Shown: positions 1 to 11,114 of the stretch, in pieces
Position numbering within the stretch: the first letter of the stretch is position 1
Layout: each line of letters begins with the position of its first letter
From: Turnera subulata
Taxonomy: Eukaryota; Streptophyta; Magnoliopsida; Malpighiales; Passifloraceae
DNA length: 64,000 bases
NCBI GenBank assembly: GCA_028386065.3
Contig: JAKUCV010001608.1
Location: forward strand, 1-64,000
Direction of reading: 5' to 3'
Program-made: the position numbers and the translations under genes
Notes under the pieces: generated by a model
Seen by the model: only the letters and a program-made list of their open reading frames with translations
Told to the model about the DNA's origin: nothing
The model's database searches: none

Positions 1-330
1 TAACCATATAAATATTGTCAATTCTATCACCTTGTAGAATGATCTTATTATCACTAAGACGTTCTACGGTGCATGACTTGGAATCAAAGATTACACGATT
101 TCCCTTATCACATAATTGACTTATGCTTAAGAGATTGTGTTTAAGACCCTTAACAAGTAAAACATTATCAATGGAGGAAGATTCATCTTTGCCAACCGAT
201 CCAATGCCGATGATCTTTCCTTTTTTGTTGTCTCCAAAGACAACATTTCCTCCATTTGATGGCTTTATTTGCAAAAATTTGGATGCTTCTCCGGTCATGT
301 GCTTGGAGCATCCGCTATCAAGGTACCAAA
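1..330 (-). pseudogene. copia protease fragment
   Basis: On the minus strand from about 328, a frame different from gag encodes WYLDSGCSKHMTG, the aspartic protease active-site motif (DSG) of copia elements. It continues in frame to the left edge with NVVFGDNKKGKIIGIG and LLVKGLKHNLLSISQL, the usual sequence leading toward integrase. The frame change between gag and protease (about 330-370) means the single polyprotein of this copy is broken. The reading continues outside the window. Confidence 0.8.
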
Positions 331-365
331 GTACACTTGAAGCCTTCAAGCATACCTACAACATC

Positions 366-2141
366 AAATCAATGAGATTTAGGTATCCAAATCTTCTTGA
401 GTCCTTGAGTATTAGGTGCATAGTGATTATGAGCTCCTTCTTGAGCCCAATGCCTATGTCTAGTGAAACAAACAGGAGCAATATGTCCTATTCTATTGCA
501 ATAATGACAAATGACATTTGGGTTATGCATTCTTCTAGGTTGATAGTAGTTACTTTGTTTCCTATACTTATGCACATTACTCACTTTGTTTACCTTAGGT
601 TGTGCCTTAGGTTTCTTTGATTCAACTTTATGTCTTTTAGGTTCATTTGTAAAACCTATTCCATGCCTAGTAGATTGCAAATTACCTAGCATAGAATTCA
701 GATTCTTATGAGGAGTATTAAACTTCTTCAAGGTTGTTTCAAGTTGTTCAACTTGTTTCCTTAAAGGTATGCATGATGAACATTCCTCTACACTCTTCTT
801 TCCTAGCACCTTATTTTCATCCTTTAGCTTCATATTTTCACATGCTAATTTTTCATTTTGTTCTTTTAAGGAGCCACATGAAACACATTCTTTAGGTGTG
901 TCTAGAGTCTTAACTTCTTCCTTAAGATTTTTGTTCTCATTAGACACATTTTCCATATCATTTTCCAACGTTATAACTTGTTTCCTTAAACTCTTATTAA
1001 CTTTGGAAATAGAAATGAATTCACCATAAAGCTTATCAAATGCATTTTGTAGTTCCTCAATTGAGACATTTTCATTTTGAGAAGTGGTACTTACCTCTTC
1101 CGGTTCTTCCCTTGCCATAAGACATAGGTTCGCCGTTTCTTCTTCATCACTATCGGATGATTCGTCACCGGAGTCGCCTCCCTATGATATGTATGCCCTT
1201 TGCTTCTTGTAGGACTTCTTCTCCTTTCCTTCCTTTGCTTTGGGGCATTTGGGCTTGATGTGCCCACTCTCTCCACACCCATAGCATTTGGGTGGTCCGG
1301 ACATCTTTCTCCCTTTCTTTACAAATTCCTTTTTCATGAATTTGTGGAATTTGCGGATGACTAGTCCGAGTTCTTGATCATCATCACTAGAATCCATTTC
1401 AGTGAGTTCTTGTGTCTTGGAGGTAGAAGCTTTGAGAGCTATTGTCTTCTTCTTTGGTTCCTGCATAGAAGGCAAAGAGGGTTTAAGAATGGTAGTTTCA
1501 TAAGTTATAAGAATACCTCTTAGACTATCAATCGTTGTGTTGTTGATGCCGATGTTTTCGTAGATGGCATCCGCCTTTGATCGCCATTCGGGAGTGAGAC
1601 TTCGAAGAACTTTTCTGACCAAGTCCTTGTCGGAGTAAACCTTCTTGAGAGCATGAAGCTCATTTATGATTTTGGAGAAGCGGTCGAACATCTCCTCAAT
1701 TCCTTCATTCTCCTTCATACGAAAGAGTTCGTAATCTGCAGTGAGGGAGTCGATTTTGGCCTCTCGAACTTGATCGGTTCCTTCGTAGGTGACCTCCAGC
1801 TTATCCCACATCTCTTTTGCGGTTGTGCAGCAAGAGACTTTCCGATAATCGTCGGGATTGACTGCACAATAGAGCATGTTGATTGATTTGGCATTGTTTT
1901 CAACCAATACAATGTCTGCAGCGTTGTATTCCTCCTCCGTCTTTGGCACTTCGACTTCACCAACTTTCTTCTTCGGAATTTGCTCTCCAACCTTCATGAT
2001 TCGCCAAAGAGCATAGTTGCTGGATTGGAGGAAAATTCTCATCCTCTCCTTCCAGTAGCTGTAATTTGTGCCATCAAAGTACGGTGGACGGACGGTTGAA
2101 TGTCCTTCGAGAATTCCTGCATGATTACTTGAAGAAGCCAT
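366..2141 (-). pseudogene. copia gag with two CCHC knuckles, one premature stop
   Basis: The capsid polyprotein of copia-1. The first 319 codons (2141-1182) begin MASSSNHAGILEGHST, continue with the copia gag/UBN2-type region (PYFDGTNYSYWKERMRIFL, then TAKEMWDKLEVTYEG) and end with a CCHC knuckle, CYGCGESGHIKPKC. An in-frame TAG at 1182-1184 interrupts it. The same frame then continues with an acidic stretch leading to MAREEPEEVS, a coiled-coil region (heptad-like leucine, lysine and glutamate content, about residues 20-130 of the downstream part) and a second CCHC knuckle, CHYCNRIGHIAPVC, before stopping near 368. Two knuckles separated by a coiled coil fit SIRE-like gag proteins. The two halves are in the same frame, so a single nonsense change explains the break. 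Confidence 0.88.
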
Positions 2142-2180
2142 GGAAGATTTCCTCTCAAACGGTTAAGTCTTCAGAGAGTT

Positions 2181-2194
2181 AGGCTCCGCTACCA
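2181..2194 (-). other. Primer binding site of copia-1
   Basis: The minus strand reads TGGTAGCGGAGCCT two bases inside the LTR. It resembles the initiator-methionine tRNA type site of plant copia elements (TGGTATCAGAGC) with changes. The same TGGTAGCGGAGC form occurs in copia-F and copia-G. Confidence 0.75.
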
Positions 2195-2197
2195 ATT

Positions 2198-3707
2198 GTT
2201 AGGAACAATAGACTTAAGCTAGAGGGGGGGTGAATAGCTTATGACCGAAAATTAAAAACTTTGCAGGAAATGAAGTGCGGAATTGAAAAATAGAAGGACA
2301 CAAGAGATTTTTATACTGGTTCACACACAACTAATTTGTGGCTAATCCAGTCCTTCAAGATACACTTGAAGAGTTCACTATCTACCGTTAAGCTTCCGGG
2401 TGCTTAACAAACCGTTTACAGCCTAGGAATTCTAATCACAAGAATCCTACACACTTGCTTGAAGATACCTCACTTCAAGACTTCTCTCAAGGAAAGAAAA
2501 TCACTCTTCCTATGAGTAGCTACAAGGGAACAAACCTCCCTTTCAGTGTATGAACAACACTATAAAGATTACTCAAACAAAAGCTCTCTCAAGAGTGGGT
2601 ATGAGTTACAATTAAGCACTAATAAGGCAACTCTCAATAATCTCAAGGAATTGGCTCTTAAACTTGAATGATTGTTTTGCAATGAATGATGAATGAATAG
2701 AGAGTTGATTGGTTTTGAAACACAGCTGAAAATGCTCAATATGTAGCTCTGAAAAGTCATGGAGCTGTTTGAAATCCACCCAAAAACAGCCTTGAACAAA
2801 ACATAGTGGGTGCTGAAAAGTTGTCTGCTACAACGGAACAACATCGATGTTTTCACTTTAAACATCGATGTTTTAGCCAGCAATTTTAAATTATTGCACC
2901 AACGGCTAGTAGAACATCGATGTTTGTCTGAGCAACATCGATGTTTTCAGATACAACATCGATGTTCTCAAATACAACATCGATGTTTTTGAGCTTCGCA
3001 AAAATATGATGGAAAAGGGTTATACAAGAATATCGATGTTGGGAAGTCAAACATCGATATTTTATGGCCACTGCCAAAATTCATCTTGAAAGCATTTGTC
3101 ACAACATCGACGTTTTATAGGCCAACATCGATGTTTTCTAGCTTCGGCAAAAGATATATTTCAAAGACAATTTATATGAACATCGATGTTGGATGGTAAA
3201 CATCAATGTTTTGACCAACGGTCACAAGAACATCGATGTTTAGGAAGCCAACATCGATGTTATTTGCCTACTGCCAAATTTTGAAAATCTTTGAAGAAAT
3301 CACAACATCGATGTTTTAATTACAACATCGATGTTTTGGCGCTTCTGCCAAATTTTGAGAAAAGCCTTGAAAACACAGAACATCGATGTTTTTTAGGACA
3401 ACATCGATGTTATTGACTCAAAATACAATTGTATGACTGAAAGCATGCTATGAAATGTATGAGTGAAATTTGTTTTGTTTGAGCCAATGCCTAAAAGAAG
3501 TTGAGTGTTTTACCTTGTACAAATGGGTCCTAACTTCTCTTGCTCTTTTTGCACTTCAACTCTTGATCATATCTTCTCTTGAATTCTTGATCACTTTGGT
3601 TGAGTACTTGTTTGCTTGATTTCCTTTTGCTTCATCTTGGTTATGATCTTGGTTTGTCATTTATCAAAACCTGTAATGAATGAACCATGAAGACATAGGT
3701 TCTAACA
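2198..3707 (-). repeat. 5' LTR of copia-1
   Basis: Read on the minus strand the LTR starts TGTTAGAACC at 3707 and ends GTTCCTAACA at 2198, giving TG...CA ends and short inverted termini. It is about 1510 bp and followed by a PBS after two bases. Its central 570 bp hold the paired ATCGATG palindrome array. The 3' partner lies outside the window. Confidence 0.85.
2840..3411. repeat. Array of paired AACATCGATGTT palindromes in LTR of copia-1
   Basis: Fourteen exact copies of the 12-bp palindrome AACATCGATGTT start at 2840, 2861, 2913, 2934, 2955, 2976, 3124, 3179, 3229, 3250, 3304, 3324, 3379 and 3400. Near copies start at 3029, 3050, 3103 and 3199. Adjacent members of a pair are 20-21 bp apart. 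Pairs recur at 73-76 bp (50 bp once). Intervening DNA often contains CTGCCAAA. Confidence 0.95.
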
Positions 3708-4045
3708 GCATAACCATAGCAAAGGGAGTTTTGCCAGCAATAAAAAAATTAGGCATTAGCTTTTGCAAAATGTTGACAGAGGTCCCTAGTGGTATCAAAT
3801 ATCTAACCAAACTTCAAGAACTGGTGTTGAAAAATCTTGCAAAGGATCTTATTAAGCAAATAGAAGAACCATCCGGTGTGGATCGTCCGAATGTTCAGCA
3901 CATTCAGATCATCACTCACTTTTACCAGACATCATCAGGGTGGTCAAAGAGAAACATTTCCTCATTCATGGGTGCTATTCCTCCAGAAGAAGGCATTCGA
4001 CACAACAGGTTTCCCTCTCATTCCTTGTATTTTCTTTACATTTAA
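3708..4045 (+). pseudogene. C-terminal tail of an RPM1-like NLR resistance gene
   Basis: Immediately right of the copia-1 LTR an open frame reads ITIAKGVLPAIKKLGI, then TEVPSGIKYLTKLQELVL, then VQHIQIITHF. This is the usual end of the leucine-rich repeat domain of plant RPM1-type CC-NB-ARC-LRR proteins, which sense pathogen effectors at the plasma membrane. Only about the last 110 residues are present; the upstream exon is cut by the retrotransposon and lies beyond the left edge if it survives. The stop at 4043-4045 may lie in an intron, because GTTTCC near 4008 could be a splice donor and a short basic reading frame ends near 4155. Orientation matches the NLR at the right end, so the two probably belong to one tandem cluster. 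Confidence 0.82.
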
Positions 4046-4155
4046 TTAGATCCTTCCTCATCATTTACTATTATGTACCCCACTGTTATTGCGTAATTTG
4101 TGAAGATATGTCCGATCCGAAGAAGCAAACTCAACGGAGGAAGAGGACTCTATAG

Positions 4156-4990
4156 TGGAGGCAAGCTCGAATGATGAGATAAGTTCCACGCCTTATTGTG
4201 AACTAAAAGAGACTGCCTTGAGTGCTAACAAACTAATTGGATGCAGGAATGACACTTCTCTCTCTCATTGCCGTCCAAATGACTGTTCGCAATTAGCAGA
4301 TGTCATATAGGAATAGGTATGGGCATGCATGTTTTGGAAGATGTGTTGGGTTTGAAGTTGCTTTGTAGTTTCTTTGAGGGTACATGCCTCATTGTGTGTT
4401 TGTCTTGTGCTGGACCAAGATTTGGTACCTATATCGTGTGCTATATTTAAATCATTGATTGCGATGCTTGTGTTTTGGTAATGGGAAATACATAATCAAG
4501 AAAAATACATGAAAAGAGTGCCAAATCAAGTAAACATTGGTGTTTGAAGAAATCCGCCCAGGCAGAGTTGATCCTGTCTACTGAATCGGTTCCATCCTCT
4601 GTCTAAGGTTAGTTACTTTAGAAAATCGAACCAGTCCATAAATGCATAAGAACAAAAGGTCGGGACGTACTAAGGAAGAACAAATTGGCCACTGCGCAAA
4701 AACCTGTTCGATACCCAATGTCCACAGGCCGGTGATGCGCATGCGGCAGCGCTCACAGAGGTTTCGCTGATAGAAGAAATCTAATGTTAGGTGTTGACAA
4801 TTCTTAAAGACAAGGTTTTAGTAATGGACATGTTTTGTGCTCTCCCCTATTATTCTTGCTCTTAAGTGCTTTGACCATTGGTTTCCCAACTCAAATTTCG
4901 GTCCCTTAATTCATACGTGCCAGAACCCTTGGCAAAGCATGCAAGTTCAAGGCAGGAGCTCTAAAGCTGTGCACAAAACTTTGGAAGGGA
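4156..4990. other. Intergenic DNA downstream of the NLR tail
   Basis: No convincing coding sequence on either strand. It probably includes the 3' untranslated region and downstream sequence of the left NLR gene and ends at the LTR of LARD-B. I see no tRNA, no LTR ends and no tandem array here. Confidence 0.5.
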
Positions 4991-5622
4991 TGTAAAAAAT
5001 GGATTTTTTACCGGAGTATGGATGTAAATTTCTCTTGGCATGATTGGGGATTCTTTGGCTTGATCTTGATATTCAGAGGACCTGATCTCTATGCTTGGAG
5101 GGCTTGATCTCTTATGCTTGAAGGGCCTGATCTCTATGGCTGGAGGGCCTGATCTCTATGCCTGGAGGGCCTGCAAGAACAAGAAGAGGACCGGGGGAGT
5201 CCAGGGTTGTGACCCCGGGAGGACCTCCGATGCCTAAGTTAGCAAAGGGAATTTTTCTCTTATTAATTTGAGAGAATATAGAGAGAGAGTTTTGAGAGTG
5301 GAGAATTATATTCTCTAGAGAGAATTTCCTTGTGGAGAGTAGAGTTTTCTCTAGGAGGAATTTGTATGTTGAAACTCTAATCTTGTCCCCCTTTTTATAG
5401 GGATTTTTGGTATTGGAGCATTAACTCCAGTTGTCCCTTTAACTCCATGTAACGCTTATAACGCTTATCATATTTTCCACATGGCTAAATAGCTAGCTGG
5501 ACTGGTCCTAGGCCTTTTGTATTGGATCCGATCCTGGACTCCTATATTGGGCTTAGGCCTGGTCCTGAATTTTGTCTCAATTGGGCCTTTAGGCTTTGAT
5601 TGGATTATTTCACTTCTCATCA
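4991..5622 (-). repeat. 3' LTR of LARD-B
   Basis: On the + strand it starts TGTAAAAAATGGATTTTTTA and ends TCACTTCTCATCA. It is near-identical by eye to 13252-13863, apart from an extra copy of a short GAGGGCCTGATCTCTATG unit around 5100-5170. Confidence 0.92.
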
Positions 5623-6177
5623 CAAGCCCCCAACTCTAAGGGATGTTGTGTAGCAATTTTCCTTAGAGTTTATTACTTCCAATGTGAGCTTTTTTTGTCG
5701 CCTTCAGGTCTTAGCTTGCCTTATTTGGCTAATTCAAACATAAGCTCCAACATATTGATTTTGAGTTGTGAGCTTATTGAATTTTCAACTATAAGCTCAT
5801 TTGTTAGACTAATGTGGTATTGGCTCGAATTTAAAGCCCCCTTGTGTAAGGATCCTCTTGTAAGATAGAGGTGGACTTTTTTAGAGCTCTTGTGGTGTGC
5901 TTTTCAGCTTCTGCATTTTTTGGACCCGAGAGGCCTCTTTTAAATTTGTATAAATCCCCCATTAATTACTTATAATGGGACTTTTTGCTTTGTTATTGTC
6001 TCATAAAGGTCTTCTTTTCTGGACCTGAGATGTGTATCCTTTGGTACCTCTGATATGAGGAGGTCTTTTAAATGAAGGCATCTTCGACATATTGAGGGGA
6101 CCTCTGAAAGTGGGTGCCTCCTTCATGCGCAAAGAGGACCTCAGAATGCGGTACCTTCTTTGTATGTTTCTTGATAT

Positions 6178-6614
6178 GCGACCTTATTTTTTGGACCTAT
6201 TAGCCTTGGTCGTCTTTCTCTCTCTCTTTTCTCTTCTCTGAATATGCGACTTATTCGGGCTAGATATTGCCTTTAGTCATCTTTCATTGAATACGCGGCT
6301 TACTTGGTGTACATGGCCTGTAGTTGTCTTTCATTGAATGCGCGACTTACTTGGGCTATCATGCCTCAGTCGTCTTTCAAGATGCGATCTTTTCTTTAGA
6401 TCGTCTTTTACTATGCGATCTTTTTAGATCGTCTTTTTTCTGTGCGATCTCTTAGATCGTCCTTTTTTTTTTGTGCGATCTCTTAGATCGTCCTTTTTTT
6501 TTTGTGCGATCTCTTAGATCGTCCTTTTTCTGCGACTGAAAGCAGCTGTATGGGCTTTCATCATCTTACTTTGCGACCAACATAGGCTGCATGGCCTGTA
6601 GTTGTCTTTTTTGA
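6178..6614. repeat. Array of TGCGA...TCGTC hairpin units in LARD-B
   Basis: About eleven units begin TGCGA (or TGCGC/ACGCG) and end near TCGTC followed by pyrimidines. In each the inner arms are complementary. Clear units: GCGACC (6178) with GGTCGT (6208); GCGACT (6342) with AGTCGT (6368); GCGATCT with AGATCGT at 6384/6398, 6415/6426, 6444/6454, 6475/6485 and 6506/6516; TGAAAGC (6537) with GCTTTCA (6554). Loop lengths vary from 3 to about 25 nt. Arms differ between units but remain complementary within them. Three of the units are recent tandem copies separated by T-runs. Confidence 0.85.
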
Positions 6615-6794
6615 ATGTGGGATGTTCCTATTAAGTCAACGTCCTTGGTTTGTTACTTTGGACCTTGGGGCCTCTGGTCTATTCAAGGACTTCTATTTAC
6701 AAGATCCTATGGGACCTTTAGGTCTTTAAGGACATTGTTTCATGGGCCTTTTGAGGCTTTTGATTTTCTAAGGCTGTCTGAATGAGACTTTTGT

Positions 6795-7470
6795 GACCTT
6801 CGATTCTCAAGGTCTTTAAGGATCTTTGTCTAGAGTGGTCCCCTTTAGCTGGGATTTTCGCTTTCGGGGTCTTTAAAGACCTTAGAGATCTCCGCTTTTC
6901 TAGGGTTTGTTTGAACACCACCTTTCGAGACCTTTAATTTTCAAGGCCTTTAGATTTTTTCGGGCCTAATTCAAGGTCTTTGCGGATCTCGAGACCTCTG
7001 ATTTGTAAGGTCATGGATCTTAATTTTTGAGGTCCCTGAGGACTGTGGCTTAGGAGCTTTTTTAGGTCCTTGAGGACTGTGGCCTTTGGGCTTTCAAACC
7101 TTTGATTTTCAAGGTCTTTAGAGATTTCAAGATCTTTGATTTTCATGGTCTTTGGGGATCTCGGGACCTTTGATTTTCTAGGTCTCATGTGATCTCAATT
7201 TTAGAACCTTTGATTTCCAAAGTCTTTAGAGATTTAGGGATCTCTCTTCTTCAAAGTTTTTTTGGGGATCTCAGGACCTTTGATTTTCAAGGTCAAGAAT
7301 CCTTATTTCAGAGGTCTCTAGGGACTGGGGACATGTTTCCAAAGAAGCCTCATTTAGATCATGGACCTTCTTTAGAGGTTCTTAAGGAGCATAGCTTGGG
7401 GCCTTTTTGGTGCCTGTGCTAACTCGAGGTCTTTTGGAGATTTTAGAACCCCTGACTTTTAAGGTCTTTA
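6795..7470. repeat. GACCTT-loop-AAGGTC inverted-repeat family in LARD-B
   Basis: A recurring 20-bp unit has GACCTT, an 8-nt loop close to TGATTTTC, and AAGGTC. Perfect arms occur at 6795-6814 and 7275-7294. Degenerate copies occur near 6929, 7008, 7097, 7134, 7163 and 7203. The same words continue more loosely to about 8650. Reading frames here are products of the repeat and not genes. Confidence 0.75.
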
Positions 7471-10400
7471 TGGGTCTCCTTTGGGGACCTTTTCTTGGGA
7501 AGGTCTCCTTCTCCAGGGCTCTTGATGGAGATTCTAAACCGAAGAATAGTTGTGTTTGCTGTTACGCATTGCATAGACAAGCCTGCAACTTTGTAGTGTA
7601 CGTGTTAGGTCGTGTCTTTGTATTGCTCATGTGAGAGTGAGTGCGCGGGTTAGGCCGCGGCTTTGGGAAGTACATGCGAGACTCCAACTTATGAGTGCAT
7701 GGTCTAAGCCTCGATTTTAGATGTCTGACTGGCATTCTTTAGCAGGTTACTATTGCCAGCTCTTATACCTTGGAAAGAGAGCTTTTGATCTTCCATTGAG
7801 GTCTTTCCTTTGCAGGTCCTCTCTCAGAGGCACTTAGTTTGAAGGACCTCAACCTTGTGAGCCTTCTATCATTAGGTTCCTCAAAGAGAAAGTTTGATAA
7901 AAGTTTGACAATAGAGCTATGGAACTCCTTTAGTCAATAGTAACAGTAAAGTTTTGGGAAGTCTTTATTTGTAGGAAGAAATAGCAAGAATCATTTGATG
8001 GAATATAAAAAGAGAACCTGTGTTGGTTTCAACTTTTTTGGGGAGTAGAGACCTTTTAGGTTCTTCTGGCTTCACGCTTGGTGGAGTAACCCTTCAATTC
8101 TTGAATCTTGCTTTCTGCTTCTTCTTCCTTTTGACCATCCCACTTGCTTGCAAAAAAGCATTTACTTTTTGTGGAAAACACCACGTAGACCATCTCTTCC
8201 ATTGCTTTGCCTGCAATGTCATTATATGCCCTCATTGTGGAGGTTCTTCTTTGGAGTGGTCTTCTCTGACTCCTTATGAAATATTGGTCCTAGGATTCCT
8301 TACTTGGGAATTCTCAAGGAATGTCCTCATGGACTCATTATGGAAGCATTGCTTCTGAGGTCTCCTGTTTGGGAAGGTCCCAAAGAACATTCATTTGAGA
8401 TGAGGTATCCCTTATTTGGGAGTTTTCAAGGAAGGTCCTCATTGTAGAGGTTCCTTTTTAGAGAGGCCTCCATGAGACTCATTATGGAAGCATTGCTTCT
8501 GATGTTCCTATTTTACGAAGGTCCCAAGGAACTACCATTTGAGAGGACCATAAGGTTCTTTATTCTAGAGACCTCTAGGATTCTTCTTTTAGAGGTCCTT
8601 AGGGCTCTTTGTTTTAAGAGATCTGCATTTTAGAGATCTTCATGGCTACTCGTAGCTCCTTTTCAAAGCCGTATTGGACTGCCTCGGCTTATTATGGGAA
8701 GAATCTCTTTGATTTGAGAGTAAGCACCTGGATGGTGGATTTTTAAATAAGAACCTTGGTACTTTTTCTCTTCAGCTTGATGTGGTCCTTTCCAACTTTA
8801 GCTCCATTTTGGACTCGTTGCCTCTATCCTAAAAAAGACCAGGTTTTTGGATGGATCGAGGTCCAACTTTTTTATTACAGTACCTCACTATCGCTTATTA
8901 TAGACTTCTATTTTTCCTGAAATACTTTGGATCTCAAGGACTTTTTATAAGGAGGGGGAGCAATGTCCTCTTATAATAAATGGATGCTCGATAATTTTCC
9001 TCATGACCTCTGCCAGTCGTAAATCGGACATCCCCATTTTGGTAAGGGCGGGGCCTTATTTTTGGCTTGATTGCTTGAGGTTACTCATGCCAACTTCATT
9101 GAACATTCAGGCATGTCTCTCCACAGCTTCATGGCTATGATGCTTGTAATCTTATTTGGTATAGGAACCATCCAATTGCAATATCTGTTCATCTTTTTCA
9201 GCTATCTAAGGTAGGCATTCCTTATGTGAGAAAGCCAGCCAGGACCTGCTCTTTAATCATCGTTTTGGACGAGTACTCCTTCTCAAAATAGCACTTAGCT
9301 CTCCTGCTCATCTTGTGAGTCATTCTGTGGCATTTGATTTGCCTTCTTTGTGGAATGGATTTTGTATACCTCTTGGATAGTACAAAGAAGGTCCTCGTTA
9401 TAGGGACCTCTTTGTCTCTACTATGAGGAAGTCCTGACTATTTGCTGCTCAACAGAGGTCCTGCCATCAAGTGGCTTCTGCAGGTCTTACTGCAAAAGGT
9501 CTCCCATCTTTATCTAGCTTCCGTGATGGGAATTCTTTTAAAGAGGACCTTCGTGAATCTCTCAATGAGTAGGCCTTGAGGGTTTTTTTTAGTGAAAACC
9601 TCCCAAAGGTTTGATTCACTCCTACATGCATCCATAATAAGCATTGAGCCAAATTCCGTGCCTTGCAATGCATGTGATGCTTTTCCTTCCCTAGTCATGA
9701 CAGTTATGTTGGGCACCTGTCTTACTGACTGATCGGGAATTTCATGCTTAAGCATTTGATTGCTTGTGGTCATTCTGCATATGTAACTTCTTTGACTGAG
9801 TTACTTTGGGCTCTGCATTACTTGAAGCGAGCTTCTACAGCTTTCGGCCAACCTTCTTTTTTATTACAATGGGAAGTCCTGGTCCTAGCCCCCAAGACTC
9901 TTGAGCAGGGAGTGTTTGGACCTATCCTCAAGAGGGAAGGTTTGAACCTTTCTTCCTTTTCGGCTCCTCCGACATCGTGGACAGGCTAACCCACTTTTTG
10001 AGATGTTTCTTGAGGAGACTCCACTTTTAGAGTGCCTTAAAGAATAGTCATTACGATGACATTGTAGTACCCAACTCCAACTCCTTATGTTGCACAATAG
10101 GCTCTACCTTTTGTTTCTTAGTGCTGTTGGGATCTTGGAGCCTCCAATTGGTACTTCATAATTTATGGCTCATGTGGCCATTATTGCATTCCTCATGGAT
10201 ATGAGTATCTCCACAGCTTGTTTGGCACTAGATGCTTCTTAACTTCCAAATACCATGCTTGATAGTTCCTAACTCTCGAACATTTTGTTCTTTACTAGGA
10301 GCTTTTCCAATTTAGGTGCCTTAGACCTTCATTAGTGGACTTGGAAGTCTGTGGCTCTTTGCTTGGTACCTTATTGAATTAAGTACCTCTCTCAGGTGCT

Positions 10401-11104
10401 TGATAGCTTCTTGGAGCTTATCATTTTGCTTAAATGCTCTTCAAGCCTTGCTTTAGCACGTAATCCATTGTGGTTCCTCTGGACATGGTTTGGATTGCCC
10501 AATTTGAATGTCTCTCCGCTCCTTGCCAGCTCATGCTGACTTTTAGTTTCGGAACCTCTGGCTCTCTGTTAGATATTTGGTGAATTCGGTTCCCCAATCA
10601 TTTTGGAACTTCTTTAATTTGAGCTCCTTAAGGTTTCTTTGCACCTCATCTATTTCAAGACCTGCAGTTCCTCCTCATCACGTGGACATTTGGGGACTTG
10701 CAGTTCTTTTTTCGTCATCGAACATCAGGGACTTCCATTGACTTTCATTGTAATCTTGCAAACTTGTTCGCTTGATTTTCCCATTTCTTTAGACAATTGT
10801 CTGACTTTGAAATCTTTATGATTTCATAAGAGAACCCTTTGGCAGCTGAAGCTTCTGTGGAAGTTTGGAATAGCTTCTCACCTTATTGGGGATTTAAGTA
10901 GCCTCTTACTTTGTGAGAGACCTCTTTCGACCTTAGGCTTTTTTGAAATTTTACTGGTCAACACCTGATGCGCATAGAACCTACATGGGCTTCTTGGCAG
11001 ACTTTCGCAATCGATGCACTAGACATGTGCCTTTGTTGTGATTTTGCAGCCTGCAGGGGCTACAAAGCCTCTCACGGGCTCTAGAGCTTCCTTGTAGGAG
11101 CTTG
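7471..11104. other. Non-coding interior of LARD-B
   Basis: No retroelement or host protein is recognisable on either strand. The sequence is T-rich on the + strand and repeats words such as AAGGTCC, GAGGTCCT and CTTATTATGGAAGCATTGCTTC. It is degraded internal LARD sequence. Confidence 0.6.
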
Positions 11105-11114
11105 TATGGTGCTG

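Larger units (their letters stand above)
1..3707 (-). mobile_element. Ty1/copia retrotransposon, SIRE-like, 5' part (copia-1)
   Basis: A minus-strand copia element whose 5' LTR, primer binding site, gag and start of protease lie in the window; the rest lies beyond the left edge. In sense order: LTR (3707 to 2198), PBS (2194 to 2181), gag (2141 to 366) and a protease motif near 328-291. The long LTR, the gag with a coiled-coil extension and a second zinc knuckle suggest the SIRE/Maximus group; that lineage call is inference. Gag has an in-frame stop and protease is in another frame, so this copy is defective. It interrupts the 3' part of an NLR gene whose tail resumes at 3708. The other LTR is outside the window, so no target-site duplication can be checked. 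Confidence 0.9.

Noticed and set aside
6718..7422. Lysine- and proline-rich frames in LARD-B
   Set aside because: Produced by the GACCTT/AAGGTC repeat; no domain, and frames exist on both strands.
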